Assembly: GCA_951799445.1 (NCBI GenBank)
Contig: OX637296.1
Coordinates: 23,250,001 to 23,314,000 of the forward strand
Reading direction: 5' to 3'
DNA from: Pseudisothecium myosuroides
Lineage: Eukaryota; Streptophyta; Bryopsida; Hypnales; Lembophyllaceae
Length of the DNA stretch: 64,000 nt
The translations under genes and the position numbers were made by a program. Below the pieces are notes generated by a model. It had not been told where the DNA came from. It ran no database searches and worked only from the letters and a program-made list of their open reading frames with translations. Positions 57,167 through 64,000 of the stretch are shown piece after piece (within the stretch, counting starts at the first letter, position 1; every line of letters starts with the position of its first letter).

Positions 57167-58397
57167 CACTATAAGAAACCGATGTTTTTTTTTATGTTAG
57201 AAAAAACGTGATATTGCATTAGTTCTGATGCAAAACAAATCTATGTTGACGTCCCACAAATTCGTGCTGTTAGGCCAAAAATGCGCAATATTTGGGCTTG
57301 TTTTTTAAAGACATCACAAGAAACATGGTCTTCCAAGTTCCCTACAATGCGCCATGTGGATGCCACAATGGTGCCACGTAGGAAAAAAAGAGTCAAGTGG
57401 ATTTATTTTCCATCCATCCCGTCCATGACGTGGCATTTGACGTGGCGTTTTTTGAAACGTCAACTTAGACATCTAGACGTTTTTTGAGACATCAATTGAT
57501 GCACATTGTACCATAGAGCATGGTCAATGGAAAATAATTATTTAGAAATAAAATAAAAAATAACATAAAATGAACAAAAAATATTGTTGAATTCAATCAA
57601 AATTTAAAAAAACTTACCATCTACCATCAAGAAAATTTTTGATGGCCAAATGAAGGAATTACTTCATTGAAAGTTAGTGAGAATGAAAGGTAGAGGGGTC
57701 CTATTTATATCCCTTGTCCGTCCATAGTGAGACAAAAGATGTGGGATATCTAGAATATAGGAACTTGACCATTGTAAATTTCGATGTTATTCCAAACGTC
57801 TAGACGTTGTTTCAAACATCTCAATGGTGTTTCAGACATCTTAATGTTATTTCACACATTCGGATCATGTCGTTTTAGATATTTTACATTGAACACAGTT
57901 CTTGCTTAAAATATCCCATATGGATTGTCAATCTTCCTACCACCTACTTGTATAAAGGGATTATCTTTTCATCTATGGTGCACATCCATCCATTGCCCTT
58001 TTTTTGCAAAGCACGCCACATGGTTGCCCTTTTCCTAAAAATTTTACATTTGGTCAGCATTTTATTATAGATTGTAATAATTTTCATTGATTTACCTATA
58101 GTCAAAATAGGTCTGCTTGCTGACGTGGCAATCTATGTTTTTTTGGATGTTCCAAAAAACACCAATATGTCTCGTAAAAAAGTAGGCCTGTTTTTTTGGA
58201 CGTTCATTTTGACATGCCCGTCCGCATTGACATGTACCTATTTGGCCCCTCGTCTGGCCTTCTCCCAGGTTCCCGTTTTTGTGGACGTCACGCAAAATTT
58301 CCACTACTGCGGCCCCAAACCGCCGGACGCCCAATGTCAAAAAAAACACGGCGCGTTTCTTACCAGACAACTCCAAAAACGTATCTTTCTTATAGTG
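57167..58397. mobile_element. CACTA (En/Spm) non-autonomous element
   Basis: Ends CACTATAAGAAA and its inverse, flanked by the 3-bp duplication AAT (57164-57166 and 58398-58400). The paralogous segment near 51800 lacks the insertion, confirming both ends. Interior has subterminal GACGTGGCA- and AAAAACGTC-like motifs and no transposase. Confidence 0.92.
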
Positions 58398-58803
58398 AAT
58401 ATTCATAAAGGATACCACAATGCAATATACTGATACTTTTCAAATCAATTACTGTCAGTAATGCAAAATATCATTTTTAGTGTGGAGCTAATAAGAAGCT
58501 ACATTTGAGGAGAAGCAAGGAAGAGAATAAGGGACAAGGAAGAAAATAGAAGGGCAAGAAAACTGCCAAAGTTGAACTTAATCCCCTTAAAAGACGGAAT
58601 GCTCACCTTCTTTCCATTTTCTTTAGAGAATGAGGACTTGGTATTCTTTCCTTCAATTGTAGAGAGCCCATTCTCTTAAGATTGAGTTTTTTCTTCCCAC
58701 TCCATTCTCAAAAAGGGTGTTACACCTTCTTTATGGAGAAGGGCTCCTATTGGCTCCTCTTTCACTCCATACCGTCTCATTCTTCATAGAAATTCCATTC
58801 TTA

Positions 58804-60750
58804 GGCCGGCTATATACTTGGCTTGGGGCCGGATGGAAGGCCAGCCAGATTTGCCTTCAATCTGGCCCCAATTATTCCATCCAGCCCAAGTTAATATAAA
58901 GTCCTTGGACTAGATCCTAGGGCCCAATTTCAAATTCACGCGTTCTTGGATTTTCTCAATGCTCAATTAGAACAATATAAAGACACTCATGTTGTCCTTT
59001 CCCTTCTTTTCTTTCCTATTTCAAAAAGAGAAGAAAATTTTCTTTTTATTTATTTTTCCTTTTTTCCTTTTTTCTTCCTATTTATTTTATTTCAAAAATT
59101 AAAAAAGAGTTTTTTTACCTTTGTTTATGTAATTTAAATTTTTTATAGACATAATCAAATTATCAAATACAATTTAATTTTTTATAAACATTTTATAGAC
59201 TTTTTGAAGTTAAATAGGCAACATTGTGAAAGCCTATTATTGTATACATTTGAACTTTTAATTATTAAACTTATTTTTATATGAGCTCAAAAAATATACC
59301 AATTAGATCACAATGTTAACTTATCACTATTATCTCCATTTCTACTAAAAAACTCAAAGTATGATAAGCATTCTTTAAAATACTATGATTTTTTCAAAGA
59401 ATTTATCTAACAAAAATTTACATTTCATTTAGATGCTTTTAATTGTGGAAAATTAGGTGCACCTAAGAATCTAAACTATTGACTACATCATAGAAAAATT
59501 ATTTAAAAATTATTTAATCAATATAGTGAACTAATGACGCTTGACCAGGAGATGATTTGAATCAGATTTGTTTGACCATTTCATGTATTCCGCACTCTGC
59601 CCACTGTTCTACGAGGTATTTGTCGGCGCAGATCACACCATTCCCTACGCCAGGACAACGTCGAAAACTTTCGTGTGAATTGCTAACCCGTAAACCACTC
59701 GTAGGAAATGTGTAGTGTATTTCCCGGGCGGGTTTTGCGCCATAATGCCCGATTATGCGGTGTTGTCCCCGTAATCGGGCATTACAGATTTTACATCCAA
59801 ACTCATCGCAAATTCTCATCCTAATGGTTGATTTCCTGTGGCAGTTTACGTCAAGCAATGGCCCTTATCGTCGGGCATTGCCCTATACTTAATCAGCCTA
59901 TATATGCGCCGAATACGTGAAAAACTCCAGCATACGGCCACAGAGGGCTTTTGGGCCGTTCAAGGGTTAACGGTGGCAGCCTCTGAGAGTGAATTCATGC
60001 AAATTCATATGAATTTATACTGGTCAAATTTACATGAATTCATACTGGTCATACTATGAATTCATACTGGTGGCCATATTGCAAAGTCTGGTCATATTTT
60101 GAAGTCATACTCTGAAGTCATATTGTGAAGTCATATTGGTGGTCATCAGCATTTTTTTTCTGGCGATTTATTACCAGATTGTCAGTGTTGTAAGCCACTA
60201 CGCCTGGCTCCCTCGTAAAATTCACCTTTGGTGGGAAGACATGCAGGACTTTATTGTAGAGCTACAGTTCCAAAATTCCCCCACTTGTGGGCATATTGTG
60301 AAGTCTAGTCATGTTGTGAAGTCATATTGGTGGTCATATTGTCAAGTTTATGTGAATTTATGTTAATTCATACTAGTCAAATTTATGCAAATATACATGA
60401 ATTAATACTCCTCAAATTTTCTTGTTGGCAAGTGAAGGGATGTTCCAACACACCAAAAAACATGGCATTTGGATACCATATGCAAAAGTTATGAAGGGTC
60501 AAAGTTAACGAGGAGCCCAATCTAGCCCCGGATGGGAGTTTGGGCCACCCAAAACCTCGTCCCCATTTCTTCCTTGGGGCCACAAGGTTTGACACCAAAA
60601 TAATGCCACCTAAAGCAACACATAGAATGAGTTGTAGTTCCATCCAACCCCAAGTATAAAACCCTTAGGCCCGATTTGGAGAAATTGAGTGATCCCATTG
60701 CTTCAAACTTGGAGAGTTCCGGTTCCGGCCAGCCTTCAGGCAAACCGGCC
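58804..60750. mobile_element. Insertion of about 1.95 kb relative to the paralogous segment
   Basis: Sequence similar to 52270-52300 stops at 58803 and resumes at about 60760. The borders carry GGCCGGCTATATACTTGGC and an inverted GGCCGGTTTGCCTGAAGGC, i.e. imperfect inverted ends. No coding sequence is recognised. Contains the tandem repeats at 59990-60380. Confidence 0.55.
59990..60380. repeat. Diffuse tandem repeats GAATTCATACTGGT / GAAGTCATATTG
   Basis: Some ten copies of a 12-20 bp motif (AAGTCATATTGTG, ATTCATACTGGTC), irregularly spaced. Confidence 0.7.
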
Positions 60751-60854
60751 CGAATTACAGATGGTGTGACAACCCCTCATGCATCAAGTTACCCCGTCAG
60801 TGAGCGAAAGTCGCTACGCAGTCAGATTCAGAAACAGGTTACTCTGACATTGAA

Positions 60855-61010
60855 TGTCGGACAGAGGTCCAACGAGCAGATCAGGCAGCAGTCCCAACTG
60901 ACGATGTAAGAACGATTAAACGATCAGTCCATCTACCGTATTACATTTAGGAAATGCACCACATCACGTAACACTAACAATGGGAAGCGAAATCAACCAA
61001 GCTGTCAGTT
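60855..61010. repeat. Direct repeat flanking the duplicated block, right
   Basis: Counterpart of 55855-56020. It continues rightward into the 3' flank of the SHMT gene. Confidence 0.8.
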
Positions 61011-61336
61011 TCGGCAATTACGGTACCCCCCGGATTAAATATGATGCATCAATCAATCAGTCCAATCGTCAGTTCCGGCTAAACTCTTCTTCAGCCTTAT
61101 TCGCATCATACCAAAAAGAATCGTCCTACCTCTACAAAATTGAAAGTCAAATAATGACCCAGAGTTCCAACGGTAAACACAATACAACACGGAGAACCAC
61201 CAGGGCCACCAAGCATTCCTCCCGCACTCTCACCAAATGATACTACCACCTAAAGTAGAGCACCGGCAATCTAAAATCACAAAGGTGGTTCGATCTAATA
61301 ATCTACTCGGGGTCGACGTTCCCCACATGCAGACAT
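61011..61336 (-). other. SHMT 3' UTR and flank
   Basis: Non-coding on the minus strand; moderate GC. No clear polyadenylation signal was singled out. Confidence 0.5.
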
Positions 61337-63156
61337 CTATTCGTTGCCGTACTTCAAGTTGTTCACGTCGAACCCGGGCATGTCGAAAGACATCGAAAAC
61401 TTCTCCACGTCCGCCTTCAACGCAGCGATCTCCTCGTTCTTCTCCACGCCCTTGTTGAACTCCTTCAAAAGCTTGCCGCGCTCCTTCTGCACCTTCAACG
61501 TGATGTTCACCGCGCGCTCCAGAAAGTCCGCGATCGTCTCGAAGTCCTTCTCCTTCAGGCCGCGCGAAGTCATGGCAGGCGCTCCTGAAACAAAGACACG
61601 CCAGGCCCCATCAGCACCAAATGCCCACCATTCACATACAACTCTCTCATCACATGCACTTGCCAGGTACACATACAATCAGTGCGAAACGAAACGAAAT
61701 GTTGCATGTCGGCCTTCAACAAAAATCAGCACAAGAAAAATCCGCTTACCGATTCGGACGCCGCCAGGGGCCAACGCACTGCTGTCGCCGAACACGGCGT
61801 TCTTGTTCAACGTGATGTGCGCAAGCTCACAAACCTTCTCCACTTTGTTCCCTGCAATCCACACAAACAACAACGACGACAACCACGTCAGCCAACATCA
61901 CAATGTCGACAACAGTCAAAGTGCAACTCATCCAATAACAAGACATGGAGGCCCGCATACATGAAGACACGCAACAAGCATTCAGTCTCTCCCGCAAGGA
62001 CACGCCGTGTGTACATTACGAAATGGGGTGGAGAAGGGCTGCAATTTCCTCCCGAGGACTCACCGGTGAGCCCCAGCGGCCTCAGGTCCCACAGAACCAG
62101 GTGGTTCTCGGTGCCGTCAGTCACCATCTTGTATCCCTTCTTCATGAGCGCGGCGCCGATGGCCTTGGCGTTCGCCTTCACCTGCTTCGCGTACGCCTTG
62201 AACAAAGGCGTGTCCACCTGCTTCAGCGCCACCGCCAAAGCCGCGATCTGGTGGTTGTGCGGACCGCCCTGCAGCGAAGGGAACACCGAGAAGTTGATCT
62301 TGTCCTCGAAGTCATAAACTTCGCCCTCCTTCTGGCCCTTCTTCGTCACGGGCTTCGGGCCCTTGCGGTAGAAGATCATGCCCGCGCGCGGACCGCGCAG
62401 GCTCTTGTGCGTCGTCGTCGTCACCACGTCGCAGAACTCGAACGGCTGGTTCACCTCCTGCGCGGCCACCAGACCGCTGAAGTGCGCCATGTCGCACATC
62501 AGCAGCGCGCCAACCTTGTCCGCGATCACGCGCAGACGCTTGTAGTCCCAGTCGCGCGGGTACGCGCTGCCGCCCGAGATGATCATCTTCGGACGGAAGT
62601 CCAGCGCCTTCTCCTCCAGCTTGTCGTAGTCGATGAAGCCCGTATCGTAGTTCACCTTGTACGGAAGGCTCTCGAAGAAGATGGACGTGGCCGAGATCTT
62701 CTTCCCGTTCGAAGTGTAGTAGCCGTGCGTCAGGTGGCCGCCCGAGGGAAGGTCCAAGCCCATGATGCGGTCATGGGGGTTCAGGAGAGCCGTGTACACG
62801 GCGAAGTTCGCGGGGGAACCCGAGTACGGCTGCACATTCACGCCCCAACTCGCGGGCTCCAGGTGGAATGCCTTCAGAGCGCGCGCCTTGCACAGGTTCT
62901 CGATCTGGTCAATGAACTCATTGCCGCCGTAGTAGCGCGCGCCGGGCAGGCCCTCCGAGTACTTGTTGGTCAGCGCCGACCCCAACGCCTCAATCACCGC
63001 CTGCGAAGTGAAATTCTCGGAGGCGATCAGCTCGATGCCGCGGCACTGGCGCACCTTCTCGTGCTCGATCAGGTTGAAGATCTCCTCGTCGGTCGACACC
63101 AGAGGCTGGTTGCCCCACTCGCCCACGCTGTACTCCACTGCGCCCACGGAACCCAT
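61337..63156 (-). CDS. SHMT: Cytosolic serine hydroxymethyltransferase
   Basis: Converts serine and tetrahydrofolate to glycine and 5,10-methylene-tetrahydrofolate, using PLP. Exons 63156-62064, 61851-61750 and 61584-61337 have GT-AG introns and total 481 codons (480 residues), the usual length of plant cytosolic SHMT. Visible motifs: [50 protein letters not shown], and [17 protein letters not shown] with the PLP-binding Lys at about residue 251. Exon 3 encodes [13 protein letters not shown]. The ATG at 63156 (MGSVGAVEY) leads straight into WGNQPL without a transit peptide, which supports the cytosol. GC-rich coding sequence. No breaks; probably functional. Confidence 0.95.
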
Positions 63157-64000
63157 GATGCCGGCAAGAATGGTCTTCGTCACTCCTGCTCAAGGTCTGC
63201 TGCAAGTGCAATAACGGGCCACAAATCGCGACGATGAGCAGTAATTCAGAGGACTTCGCAACCCGCAATAGCAGCATCTTCACGACACCAAAAAGCACCT
63301 CTATTCACAGATCTTTGTGAGGTATCAATACTATGCTTGAACTTATTACGGAAACTGCATAAAATATGCATGAATCATAGTTCGGGACTCCAGAGCATTG
63401 TGGTTTGAGCATTGTGGTTTGAGCATTGTAGTTTGCATGACAACCTCAAGCAACAACATGAAATAGACCAGAAATTGACATTCAGATCTTTTCAGGGGTT
63501 CAGCTCACGCGCTGCGTTAAGATCTTAAAAAACAATCCAAACTCTCTCAATTCCACCCCTCCATTTGCAGCGGACCGAAAACTCTGCAAAGACGACGCCG
63601 ATCTTGTCCTTCTAGGCTACGGATCCAATAGAATGCCATGCATGGACAAAAATGCTACCCAAACGGTAAATGTGAGGAATTTCAAGCAGCTTGCTACTTG
63701 TTTGGCCGTCGAAAATCTCTGCCAGTGCAAGATCTCCACAACTGGCCCTAGTCTGCTAAACCCTGCATAGGAGTCCGAAGACTGAATGACTCCCAACCCT
63801 TCTCATGATCCCCAATGCCGCAACCCAACACTCTCGTTCTGACTCTCCAGATCGACTGTAAGACATTTACGCTAAAACCTGACCACCTCGCGTAACCCCC
63901 CAAACCCAAGCACCAAGCGCATAGTTCGGTTGAAACCCTGAGAAACAGAGAACCACCCCCACCCACCCCACCCCCGCAAACACCCCGCAACACAACAAGA
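63157..64000 (-). promoter_or_regulatory. SHMT 5' UTR and promoter region
   Basis: An acceptor-like CTTGAGCAG lies about 30 bp upstream of the ATG, so a 5' UTR intron is possible. The tract after 63950 is C-rich. GTGGTTTGAGCATT repeats three times near 63400. No other gene is supported. Confidence 0.4.

Noticed and set aside
61945..63237. Long plus-strand ORF opposite SHMT exon 1
   Set aside because: It is the antisense shadow of a GC-rich coding exon, rich in Arg, Leu and His, with no recognisable domain.

Overview
The window is nuclear DNA of a green plant (streptophyte). The evidence is plant-type telomeric CCCTAAA repeats, a copia LTR retrotransposon with a plant-type leader start, a CACTA element with CACTATAAGAAA ends, Stowaway-like MITEs, a plant-type cytosolic serine hydroxymethyltransferase (SHMT) and a plant CXE carboxylesterase remnant. 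Codon use is GC-rich in the SHMT gene and the intergenic DNA is AT-rich. I cannot name the species; a non-flowering land plant or a charophyte alga is a guess.

Host genes. Two paralogous kelch/beta-propeller-like genes lie in the same orientation (1872-3002 and 48200-49393). Each sits in a duplicated segment that includes upstream DNA with a 5' UTR intron and about 0.5 kb of 3' DNA. A truncated, frameshifted carboxylesterase remnant is at 55039-55841. An apparently intact three-exon cytosolic SHMT gene is on the minus strand (61337-63156).

Nested mobile DNA, 3.2-38.6 kb. A copia element (3222-38597; two 218-bp LTRs; target duplication GTAAG) sits in the 3' flank of the first kelch gene, and the second kelch gene preserves the matching empty site. 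The copia gag is split by a TG...CA-bounded unit (4434-33447; target duplication GGGCG), and the gag frame resumes exactly across it. Inside that unit lies a larger block with candidate 24-bp inverted ends near 6346 and 31030. The block carries (i) a minus-strand five-exon gene (13362-7694) predicted to join a ParB/sulfiredoxin-like NGQH domain to an FCP1-like HAD domain, (ii) a plus-strand DUF7869-like DDE transposase gene (24144-26999), and (iii) about 20 copies of the palindrome AGGTCGRNYCGACCT. The palindromes lie in introns, proposed 5' UTR introns or flanks, and I found none in the exons. Two copies of a 3.5-kb TG...CA unit carrying a coiled-coil gag-like ORF are inserted in opposite orientation (14652-18135 and 27377-30871).

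Decay. Nine in-frame stops in the copia ORFs, two in the five-exon gene, one in the transposase and one in a 3.5-kb copy can each be explained by a single C-to-T or G-to-A change. This fits deamination of methylated cytosine in silenced transposons.

Right part, 38.6-61.3 kb. This is AT-rich DNA full of MITEs, fold-back repeats and TIR elements. A second segmental duplication pairs about 49.6-52.4 kb with 56.0-60.9 kb. The second copy has gained a CACTA element (57167-58397, TSD AAT) and a further insertion of about 1.95 kb.

The best candidate for an undescribed system is the 6.3-31 kb element: a DDE transposase, a ParB-like/FCP1-like giant protein and a dense set of intron-confined palindromic sites that could be its binding sites.
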